The position numbers and the translations under genes were made by a program. The notes beneath the pieces are model-generated. The model was not told the DNA's origin. It made no database searches and saw only the letters and a program-made list of their open reading frames with translations. From the NCBI GenBank assembly GCA_002454335.1, contig DKIP01000112.1, forward strand, positions 1 through 8,777: 8,777 nt of DNA. The letters are read 5' to 3'. This DNA is from Cytophagaceae bacterium UBA6715. Lineage in GTDB: Bacteria > Bacteroidota > Bacteroidia > Cytophagales > Spirosomataceae. Positions 1-6,134 of the stretch are shown piece after piece. How positions within the stretch are numbered: position 1 is the first letter of the stretch; every line of letters starts with the position of its first letter.

Positions 1-1698
1 GCAGAGTGGATTAAGGTAGGAAGCCTATCGATTCCATTTGAATTCCAAGTCGACCAATTATCCCTATTGATGCTATTGATTATCACGGGAGTAGGCACGT
101 TGATTCACGTGTATTCCATGGGTTACATGGCACATGATGCAGGTTTTGGTAAGTTTTTTGCCTTTTTAAACCTCTTCGTTTTCTTCATGTTGATCTTGGT
201 GTTAGGGGCCAATTTTACTGTATTGTTTATCGGTTGGGAAGGCGTAGGACTTTGTTCTTATTTATTGATTGGATTCTGGAATCAGAAAAACAGCTATGGG
301 GATGCGGCACGCAAAGCCTTCATCATGAACCGTATTGGTGATTTAGGGTTCTTGGTAGGTATATTCTTATTGATTCAAAACTTCAATACGACGAGCTACT
401 CTGTTATTTTCCAAGAAATTGCAGCAGGAAACGTTCCTGAGAACGTCGGCTTAATCGCCTTTTGTTTGTTCATTGGAGCGATGGGAAAATCAGCACAAAT
501 TCCCTTATTCACGTGGTTACCTGATGCGATGGCAGGACCAACCCCCGTTTCGGCCTTGATTCACGCGGCAACAATGGTTACAGCGGGCATTTACATGGTG
601 ATTCGTGCGAATGTGATTTTCGAATTAAGTCCAGAAGTTTTACATTTTGTGGGATGGATAGGATTAGCGACAGCCCTTTTAGGCGCTGCGATTGGTTTAT
701 TCCAAAACGACATAAAGAAAGTATTAGCCTATTCAACCGTTTCCCAATTGGGTTACATGTTCATGGGCTTGGGAGCTTCGGCATATACAGCATCTTTCTT
801 CCATGTCATGACGCATGCATTCTTCAAAGCACTTTTATTCTTAGGGGCTGGATCTGTCATTCATGCGATGTCAGATGAACAAGATATTCGTAAAATGGGT
901 GGCTTGAAATCCAAAATGCCTATTACCTACATCACCTTTTTGTTAGGTACTATTGCCATAGCAGGAATTCCACCGTTCGCTGGTTTCTTTTCTAAAGATG
1001 AAATTCTAGCTCATTTATATCACCATGATTTTGCGATGTGGTGTTTGGCCATTGTAGGTTCTGCATTGACGTCATTCTACATGTTCCGTGTGTTTATTTT
1101 AACTTTCTTTGGTGATTTCAGAGGTACGGAGGCGCAAGCACATCATTTACATGAGTCTCCAATTTCCATGACTTTGCCATTAATGGTATTGGCTGTATTA
1201 TCCGTTATTGGTGGTTTAATCAACCTACCCCATTTTGCGGGAGGCAACGAATTCTTAGCACATTGGTTAGCGCCAATTTTACCTGAAGCTGGGAAAGCTT
1301 CTGAGGTTTCCTTCTTGAGTTTAGAAATGGGTGCACCATTGCTAGCCGCATTTTTACCCGCATTTTTCGCGATATATTTATTTGGTGTACAAAAATCTGT
1401 TCCTGCGGAAGATGAATCTATTTCAGGAATCCAAAAGGTGATTTACAACAAATTCTATATCGATGAATTATATGATGTCGTTATTGTAAAACCGATTACA
1501 GTAATAGGTAACTTCTGTTTCCAAGTCGTTGAATTCTTAGTGATTGATTTAATCGTTGAGGGTGTTGGCAGAATTGTAGCCTATGCATCTACGGAGTTCC
1601 GTCGGATTCAAACCGGGAATGTTGGTTATTATATTTTCATCATGGTTATTTCCATTGCTGTCATTCTCGCGGTGAGTTTACGCACTTGGATCTTGTAA
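1..1698 (+). CDS. nuoL: NADH-quinone oxidoreductase subunit L (5' partial)
   Basis: This is the distal antiporter-like subunit of the membrane arm of respiratory complex I, which couples NADH oxidation and quinone reduction to proton translocation across the inner membrane. The frame is open from base 1, so the N-terminus lies outside the window. Motif spacing against E. coli NuoL suggests about 65 residues are missing. Numbering from the first codon here, the conserved residues visible are Glu80 (GWEGVG), Lys163 (GKSAQ, followed by TWLPDAMAGPTPVSALIHAA), His268/His272/Lys276 (HVMTHAFFKALLF) and Lys332 (FFSKDEI). These match the E. coli Glu144, Lys229, His334/His338/Lys342 and Lys399 positions closely in spacing. 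The polar C-terminal stretch and final hydrophobic helix fit the long lateral helix and last transmembrane segment that distinguish NuoL from NuoM and NuoN. nuoM follows after 21 bp. An ATG at 67 is internal, because strongly conserved NuoL-like sequence precedes it. Confidence 0.97.
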   Translation, partial: AEWIKVGSLSIPFEFQVDQLSLLMLLIITGVGTLIHVYSMGYMAHDAGFGKFFAFLNLFVFFMLILVLGANFTVLFIGWEGVGLCSYLLIGFWNQKNSYGDAARKAFIMNRIGDLGFLVGIFLLIQNFNTTSYSVIFQEIAAGNVPENVGLIAFCLFIGAMGKSAQIPLFTWLPDAMAGPTPVSALIHAATMVTAGIYMVIRANVIFELSPEVLHFVGWIGLATALLGAAIGLFQNDIKKVLAYSTVSQLGYMFMGLGASAYTASFFHVMTHAFFKALLFLGAGSVIHAMSDEQDIRKMGGLKSKMPITYITFLLGTIAIAGIPPFAGFFSKDEILAHLYHHDFAMWCLAIVGSALTSFYMFRVFILTFFGDFRGTEAQAHHLHESPISMTLPLMVLAVLSVIGGLINLPHFAGGNEFLAHWLAPILPEAGKASEVSFLSLEMGAPLLAAFLPAFFAIYLFGVQKSVPAEDESISGIQKVIYNKFYIDELYDVVIVKPITVIGNFCFQVVEFLVIDLIVEGVGRIVAYASTEFRRIQTGNVGYYIFIMVISIAVILAVSLRTWIL

Positions 1699-1719
1699 TT
1701 TAAAATAGAACAAAAAGGT

Positions 1720-3165
1720 ATGTTATTACTATTTATACTTTTATTTCCTTTGGTACTGGGCGCTGGCTTGCTGTTAGCAAAACCAAGTAAACCATTTGCT
1801 ATTGCGCTAGCAGGATCTATTATCGAGGCCATCGCAATTGCCTATGCACTTTGTCCGGCTGAATCAACCAACCTGCAATTTAGTCAAGCTTGGATTCCAG
1901 AATCGGGTATCAGCTTTACCCTTTGGATTGACGGTATCAATGGAATTTTGATTGGATTAACGGGCTTGTTAATTCCCTTTATTATTGCATCGACAACAAA
2001 CTCCGACAAATCAGAAAATGCATCTTATTTGGGATTAATATTAACTATGCAAACAGCGCTATTAGGAGCGTTTTTAGCTAAAGATGCCTTTTTGTTTTAT
2101 TTCTTCTTTGAAGCTTCCTTGTTACCCATTTATTTCTTGGCGGCACAATATGGGGGAGAAAACAGAACAGCTATCACGTTTAAGTTTTTTGTCTATACCT
2201 TATTCGGGTCTTTGTTTTTATTGATCGCTTTGATTTATGTGTACTTGCGCACACCAGGTGAAACACACTCAGCCGACATCGAAACACTTTATTTGACTGC
2301 ACGTAATCTAAGTGCTGAACACCAAGGATTCTTATTTTTAGCATTCTTTATCGCATTTGCCATCAAAATGCCTGTATTTCCGTTTCATACCTGGCAACCA
2401 GATACATATACGATATCACCGGTTCAAGGCAGTATGTTGCTAGGTGGTATTATGTTGAAAATGGGTACCTATGGTATGATTCGCTTAGTTATCCCCATGT
2501 TTCCATTGGGCATAGCACAATGGGGATTAACGGTATCGATTTTAGCTATTATCGGTATCATTTATGGTTCGGTGATTGCGATCCAACAAAAAGACGCGAA
2601 ACGCCTACTAGCCTACTCTTCCTTCGCACACGTTGGCTTAATGGCGGCAGGAATCATGACACAAAGTGTCGATGGAATTCAGGGCGCTTTATACCAAATG
2701 CTTTCGCATGGTATCAATTTGGTAGGTCTATTTTTTGTGATTGAAGTAATCGAGCGTCGTACTAAAACACGTGAGTTGGCTCAATTGGGTGGTATTACAC
2801 AATCATCCTATGTACTGACTGTGGCATTTATTGTTTTGAGTTTAGGTTCAGTCGCGCTTCCATTAACGAATGGATTTATTGGTGAATTCTTATTATTGAA
2901 AAGTGTATTCGACCAAGAAATGTACTTGGGTATCATTTCTGGAATCACGATTATTTTAGGCGCAGTTTATACTTTGCGCTTGATTCAAAAATCAATCTTT
3001 GGCAATGTATCCAAAGTGACGAAAGACTTTGAAGATCTTTTGATTGGAGAAAAATTAGTATTAATACCATTAATCCTCTTAGTAATATTGGGAGGTTTGT
3101 TCCCTCAATATGTCTTATCCTTTAGTGCCGCAAGCGTAGAAAAACTTGTCGCATTACTTAACTAA
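1720..3165 (+). CDS. nuoM: NADH-quinone oxidoreductase subunit M
   Basis: This is the middle antiporter-like subunit of the complex I membrane arm, a polytopic inner-membrane protein of 481 residues (E. coli NuoM is about 509). The residues of the proton path are present: Glu131 (FFEASLLPIYFL), Lys216 (AIKMPVFPFHTW), Lys247 (MLKMGTYGMIR) and Glu389 (NGFIGEFLLL). The 216-to-247 and 247-to-389 spacings equal those of E. coli Lys234-Lys265-Glu407. The QQKDAKRLLAYSS motif typical of the family follows TM9/TM10. The ATG at 1720 is the natural start: it opens directly into a hydrophobic first helix and lies 21 bp after nuoL. The leader is A-rich with AAGG almost touching the ATG, too close for a normal Shine-Dalgarno. 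It is co-transcribed with nuoL and nuoN. The L-M-N order argues against an Mrp-type cation antiporter locus. Confidence 0.97.
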   Translation: MLLLFILLFPLVLGAGLLLAKPSKPFAIALAGSIIEAIAIAYALCPAESTNLQFSQAWIPESGISFTLWIDGINGILIGLTGLLIPFIIASTTNSDKSENASYLGLILTMQTALLGAFLAKDAFLFYFFFEASLLPIYFLAAQYGGENRTAITFKFFVYTLFGSLFLLIALIYVYLRTPGETHSADIETLYLTARNLSAEHQGFLFLAFFIAFAIKMPVFPFHTWQPDTYTISPVQGSMLLGGIMLKMGTYGMIRLVIPMFPLGIAQWGLTVSILAIIGIIYGSVIAIQQKDAKRLLAYSSFAHVGLMAAGIMTQSVDGIQGALYQMLSHGINLVGLFFVIEVIERRTKTRELAQLGGITQSSYVLTVAFIVLSLGSVALPLTNGFIGEFLLLKSVFDQEMYLGIISGITIILGAVYTLRLIQKSIFGNVSKVTKDFEDLLIGEKLVLIPLILLVILGGLFPQYVLSFSAASVEKLVALLN

Positions 3166-3195
3166 GTGGAATTTTAACAACAGCAAAGCAGAATT

Positions 3196-4593
3196 ATGAC
3201 AGCTATCATTGCTTTATCATTATTTGGAATCAGTAACCTATTTTTAGGGTTTTGGTTATCGCGTAAAATGATCCAACAAATCACTTTGTTATTCCTTGCT
3301 ATCGGCATGGGGATAACAATCGCGGATTGGAATCATGAGTTTTTGTGGTTTGGAAATATGTTCCGCACCAACAACACATCGATCAATTTCAGTATAATTA
3401 TTCAGCTTGCGGCATTTTTTGTCGTTGCTTTCTCGAACGCATTTGGTCAAGATGACGAGCATACGCATCCAGCGGAATACTATGCGATTTTGTTATTCTC
3501 AACGGTGGGAGCTATTATCATGGTATCATTTGACCATTTGATGATGTTATTCGTAGGGCTCGAAATTCTCTCCGTAGCCATGTATGTGCTAACGGGATCC
3601 GACAAGCGAAATTTACGTTCGAATGAAGCAGCTATCAAGTATTTCTTAATGGGGTCATTTGCGACAGGAATCCTATTATTCGGTATGACATTAGTGTACG
3701 GAGCAACGCGTACATTCTACATCTCGAGCATGTTCAATGTGATTGCTAATACCGCTCCAGAATCGATGCCTTCCTTCTTATATGCCGGTGTTTTATTGAT
3801 GCTAGTAGGGATGTTATTCAAAGTATCTGCCGCTCCATTCCATTTTTGGACACCTGATGTGTACGATGGAGCCCCTACAATTTTTACGATGTTCATGTCA
3901 ACTGTAGTAAAAACGGCTGGATTTGCGGCTATTTATCACATTTTTGCCGGCGTATTCGGTGGACTATACACGACGTGGGTTATGCCCGTATATTTCATCA
4001 GCATGATGACATTAGTAATCGGAAATGTGACGGCAGTCTATCAGCAAAGCGTTAAACGCATGTTGGCCTATTCCAGTATTTCACATGCCGGCTATATGTT
4101 ATTAACGGTATCGGCAAGGCAAAGCAGTTCCACTTCCAGCATCTTGTTTTATTCATTGGCCTACACATTGGCTACATTAACAGCATTTGCGGTATTTAAA
4201 TTGGTATCAGAATACCAAACAGGAAGAACAGAGAAACCCGCTGATTTCCAATCCTTTGAAGGCTTAGCAAAAAACAATCCATTTCTAGCATTTTGCTTTA
4301 CGGTATCCCTATTATCACTAGCAGGGATTCCCTTAACAGCAGGTTTTTGGGGGAAATTCTTCGTCTTTACAGATACGTTTAATCGGAACATTGTTTACCC
4401 AATCATCCTGGCTATTTTGATGTCGGCAGTAGGTATTTATTATTATTTCAAAGGGATAATTGCTGTTTATTTCAAACAAGGAGATATTCAAAAAATTGAA
4501 ATTAGCACGCTATATCAAGTGGCCTTAGGTCTAACAACCTTAGGAACATTGGTACTAGGCTTATTTCCTAACCTAGTTAAAAGTCTATTTTAA
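3196..4593 (+). CDS. nuoN: NADH-quinone oxidoreductase subunit N
   Basis: This is the antiporter-like complex I subunit nearest the hydrophilic arm among L, M and N, with 465 residues (E. coli NuoN is about 485). Conserved charged membrane residues are Glu123 (FVGLEILSVAMYVL), Lys209 (LFKVSAAPFHFWTPDVYDGAP), Lys239 (STVVKTAGF) and Lys387 (AGFWGKFFVF). The 209-239-387 spacing matches E. coli Lys217-Lys247-Lys395. A terminal lysine rather than glutamate in the TM12 position is characteristic of NuoN as opposed to NuoM. The ATG at 3196 follows nuoM by 30 bp and begins a hydrophobic helix. The stop codon TAA is followed without any gap by the TTG start of the next gene, in the same frame. This is normally the last subunit gene of bacterial nuo operons, so the operon core ends here. 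Confidence 0.97.
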   Translation: MTAIIALSLFGISNLFLGFWLSRKMIQQITLLFLAIGMGITIADWNHEFLWFGNMFRTNNTSINFSIIIQLAAFFVVAFSNAFGQDDEHTHPAEYYAILLFSTVGAIIMVSFDHLMMLFVGLEILSVAMYVLTGSDKRNLRSNEAAIKYFLMGSFATGILLFGMTLVYGATRTFYISSMFNVIANTAPESMPSFLYAGVLLMLVGMLFKVSAAPFHFWTPDVYDGAPTIFTMFMSTVVKTAGFAAIYHIFAGVFGGLYTTWVMPVYFISMMTLVIGNVTAVYQQSVKRMLAYSSISHAGYMLLTVSARQSSSTSSILFYSLAYTLATLTAFAVFKLVSEYQTGRTEKPADFQSFEGLAKNNPFLAFCFTVSLLSLAGIPLTAGFWGKFFVFTDTFNRNIVYPIILAILMSAVGIYYYFKGIIAVYFKQGDIQKIEISTLYQVALGLTTLGTLVLGLFPNLVKSLF

Positions 4594-5085
4594 TTGAAGC
4601 AAAAATCAGAACTCTTTAATCGAAAAGATTTAATTGCCTATTTCCTGATTGCGGGAACAGGCGCACTGATTCAGTTATTAGCTGGGGCATTACTAAAAGA
4701 TTGGTTTCATTTAGCCTATGAATCAACAATTCTTCCGGCCTATTTCATTTCGTTAATCGCAGGGTTTATTTTGACCAAGTTGTTTGCATTCAATGCGAGA
4801 CAATCCCAACAGACCCGGAGGGAAATGATCAAATTCATGATGGTAGCAACATTCTCAGGTTTTGTCACGTGGGGATTTAGTATTCTCCCATATCATGTCA
4901 TCCAAGCAGAATACAACGATTTATTCTTTCAAATCCCCTATTCATTCAAAAAAGTAAATATTACTCAAATCAGCACAACATTGAATGGTATGGGATTTAG
5001 TTTTGTCTCAAACTATGTTTTACACAAAACATTTACCTTCAAAAGTAGTGGTTTTTACGACCGTTTCAAGGACCTAATTAAGTAA
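4594..5085 (+). CDS. GtrA-like family small membrane protein, TTG start
   Basis: This is a 163-residue protein with four predicted membrane helices at about residues 14-34, 46-66, 79-99 and 126-144. Polar cytosolic links lie between them, including a basic stretch (NARQSQQTRREMIKF) before helix 3. The layout, the short length and the closing pattern NYVLHKTFTFK right after helix 4 fit the GtrA-like family (PF04138). Those proteins are thought to help move polyprenyl-linked sugars across the inner membrane for glycosylation of surface polymers. No partner glycosyltransferase is in view, so the substrate is unknown. The frame is closed upstream by the nuoN stop at 4591-4593, and the next in-frame ATG (4825) would delete two helices, so the TTG at 4594 is the best start. 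The zero-base spacing implies translation coupled to nuoN. The family call is by motif and topology only; a generic four-helix membrane protein is the alternative. Confidence 0.75.
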   Translation: MKQKSELFNRKDLIAYFLIAGTGALIQLLAGALLKDWFHLAYESTILPAYFISLIAGFILTKLFAFNARQSQQTRREMIKFMMVATFSGFVTWGFSILPYHVIQAEYNDLFFQIPYSFKKVNITQISTTLNGMGFSFVSNYVLHKTFTFKSSGFYDRFKDLIK

Positions 5086-5118
5086 CTAACCGCTAACTCA
5101 AGCAATAAGTATTAGATT

Positions 5119-5139
5119 AATCTTAATTTTCTTAAGATT
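5119..5139. repeat. AT-rich inverted repeat AATCTTAA / TTAAGATT
   Basis: There are two perfect 8-bp arms (5119-5126 and 5132-5139) around a 5-nt TTTTC loop, 33 bp after the GtrA-like stop. The same octamer recurs in direct orientation at 5201-5208, and a near copy (AATTCTTAA) lies at 5189-5197. It could be a weak transcript-end hairpin for the nuo operon or a binding site upstream of the lipoprotein promoter. Its AT-richness argues against a strong terminator. Confidence 0.5.
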
Positions 5140-5143
5140 TCAG

Positions 5144-5173
5144 ATGGCCCATAGGCCCCCAAAAGGGCATTTT
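5144..5173 (+). terminator. Weak candidate terminator after the nuo/GtrA-like operon
   Basis: A GC-rich block contains GCCC (5147-5150) able to pair with GGGC (5165-5168). The stem can extend by two A-T pairs past one bulged G, and four T bases overlap and follow (5170-5173). Alternative pairings exist: GGCC-CATA-GGCC at 5146-5157, and GCCC at 5155-5158 with the same GGGC. The stem is short and the T tract brief, so this is only a suggestion. It is still the only GC-rich hairpin between the operon end and the next promoter. Confidence 0.3.
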
Positions 5174-5224
5174 GCAAAAAAATCATCCAATTCTTAAAAA
5201 AATCTTAAAATTTTTATCAGATAG

Positions 5225-5255
5225 TTTGCAATTAAAAATATATCGCGTAGTTTTG
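5225..5255 (+). promoter_or_regulatory. Bacteroidota-type promoter for the small lipoprotein
   Basis: A -33 element TTTG at 5225-5228 and a -7 element TAGTTTTG at 5248-5255 match the Bacteroidota primary sigma consensus TTTG / TAnnTTTG, with a 19-nt spacer in the normal range. Transcription would start near 5260-5263, giving a leader of about 22 nt. The leader is A-rich, has no Shine-Dalgarno and has A at -3 before the ATG at 5284, as is usual for well-expressed genes in this phylum. Confidence 0.85.
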
Positions 5256-5283
5256 TAGCTCAAACCTTAAAATATTACAAAAA

Positions 5284-5457
5284 ATGAAAAAAGTATTCGC
5301 TTTAGCTTTCGTTGCTGGTATGGTAACTTTAGCATCTTGTGGTGAGAAAAAAACTGAGGCTGCTGCTGATTCAGTTGCTGCTGATACAGCTGCTGCTGCA
5401 CCAGTTGATACTGCTGCTGCTGATACAGCTGCTGCTGACACTGCTGCTGCTAAATAA
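5284..5457 (+). CDS. Small Ala/Asp/Thr-repeat lipoprotein
   Basis: This is a 57-residue protein. Lys2-Lys3 and a hydrophobic stretch lead to the lipobox LASC with Cys19, so signal peptidase II processing would leave a 39-residue lipoprotein. After a short charged head (CGEKKTE), the rest is Ala with Asp, Thr, one Pro and two Val, built on an AAADT-like unit of five residues, and it ends in Lys57. There are no cysteines apart from the lipid anchor, no aromatic residue in the mature part and no domain I recognise. The head lacks a clear acidic surface-export signal, so the periplasmic face of the outer membrane is the default guess. It has its own strong promoter and terminator and an almost uniform GCT choice for alanine, which suggests an abundant single-gene transcript. 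Function is unknown. By size, anchor and terminal Lys it resembles a Braun-type tether in outline only, which is inference. Confidence 0.88.
   Translation: MKKVFALAFVAGMVTLASCGEKKTEAAADSVAADTAAAAPVDTAAADTAAADTAAAK
5359..5451 (+). repeat. GCT-rich imperfect tandem repeat inside the lipoprotein gene
   Basis: Runs of GCT triplets are broken by GAT/GAC-ACA/ACT pairs in a loose 15-nt period. A block around GCTGCTGATACAGCTGCTG occurs twice, near 5377 and near 5415. The array encodes the AAADT-like units. Such a repeat can expand or contract by slippage in steps of three or fifteen bases without breaking the frame. Confidence 0.75.
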
Positions 5458-5473
5458 TTTTAGCCAGTCTCAC

Positions 5474-5506
5474 AAAAAAGTCCTTCGCATGCGAAGGACT
5501 TTTTTT
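5474..5506 (+). terminator. Strong rho-independent terminator, perfect palindrome
   Basis: The 32 nt from 5474 to 5505 read the same on both strands. Six A bases lead into GTCCTTCG, CATG forms the loop, CGAAGGAC follows, then T bases. One further T at 5506 gives a seven-T tract. The folded form has a 14-bp stem with a four-base loop. It lies 16 bp after the lipoprotein stop and ends 10 bp before the SprT-like start. Its symmetry means it could stop transcription from either side. Confidence 0.93.
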
Positions 5507-5516
5507 ATGCCCCCAA

Positions 5517-6134
5517 ATGAACAAGAGCAGAAAAATAGCTTCATTCCTAGACCACTTTCCTCCGAAAGTAGCGGAATATTGCTTTAATCTGTGGGATGAA
5601 CATCGCTTTGACTTCATCGTCTCAAAAAAACGGGATTCCAAATTAGGTGATTTTCGTTATTCGCCAGCGAAAGGATTTCAAATCACCGTTAACAATAACC
5701 TAAATCCCTATGCATTTCTAGTAACCTATTTACATGAAGTTGCACATCTCACAACGTATCTCAAATACAAAAACAAGGTTAATCCCCATGGACAAGAATG
5801 GAAGGATGCATTCCTTGAATTATTTGATCCCCTATTAGATCCCGAATTATTACCCCAGGAACTTGTCAGCGTCTTAACAGCCTATTTAAAAAATCCCGTA
5901 GCTACATCCAATGGCTTTACCCCCTTAGTAGAAACGTTGAAAAAATTTGATGCCCCAAGCGATGAGGATATCATTTTACTTTTCAACCTTTCTGAAGGAA
6001 CAATATTCAAATTAAAAAACCTCACCCTGCAGAAAGGTAAACTACGCAGAACACGTTACATTTGCCAAGAAGTACATTCCGGCAAATTATACCTCGTGGC
6101 AAAAAATGCACAAGTACAAACACTCGAAGCCTAA
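5517..6134 (+). CDS. SprT-like putative zinc metalloprotease
   Basis: This is a 205-residue soluble protein with no signal peptide. The zinc-protease signature HEVAH is at residues 73-77 (His73, Glu74, His77). A third likely ligand, His91, lies in HGQEW, in the order HExxH...HG seen in SprT-like proteins. SprT/Spartan relatives include proteases acting on DNA-bound proteins, but the role of short bacterial members is poorly known. The C-terminal third (about 145-205) ends in a basic segment, KGKLRRTRYIC. It has a single Cys (Cys183), so the zinc ribbon found in some SprT proteins is absent. The ATG at 5517 keeps the conserved N-terminal region (LWDEHRFDFIVSKKRDSKLGDFRYSP) and no earlier in-frame start fits. 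It begins 11 nt after the terminator and no promoter is visible in between. Its last 29 nt overlap porU, so the two are probably co-expressed. Confidence 0.88.
   Translation: MNKSRKIASFLDHFPPKVAEYCFNLWDEHRFDFIVSKKRDSKLGDFRYSPAKGFQITVNNNLNPYAFLVTYLHEVAHLTTYLKYKNKVNPHGQEWKDAFLELFDPLLDPELLPQELVSVLTAYLKNPVATSNGFTPLVETLKKFDAPSDEDIILLFNLSEGTIFKLKNLTLQKGKLRRTRYICQEVHSGKLYLVAKNAQVQTLEA

Noticed and set aside
1629..1832. Minus-strand frame spanning the nuoL/nuoM junction
   Set aside because: It is antisense to two clear complex I genes and has no recognisable motif.
1..4593. Possibility that the three antiporter-like genes are an Mrp/Mnh cation antiporter or a hydrogenase module
   Set aside because: The L-M-N order, the NuoL lateral-helix C-terminus and the NuoN-specific TM12 lysine (Lys387) fit complex I. 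No small Mrp subunits are present between the genes.
5232..5441. Minus-strand frame of 69 codons rich in Ala and Ser
   Set aside because: It is the complement of the GCT repeat in the lipoprotein gene. It crosses the promoter and has no start context or recognisable domain.
5359..5451. CRISPR-like or mobile-element repeat
   Set aside because: The repeat units have no unique spacers, lie in frame inside a coding gene and lack terminal inverted repeats or a transposase.
5339..5587. Plus-strand Leu-rich frame of 82 codons
   Set aside because: It is the shifted reading of the GCT repeat (CTG/TTG leucines), runs through the terminator hairpin into the SprT-like gene, and starts inside the lipoprotein gene.
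5450..5641. Minus-strand frame of 63 codons across the terminator
   Set aside because: It is antisense to the SprT-like N-terminus and reads through the palindrome, with no promoter or family features.
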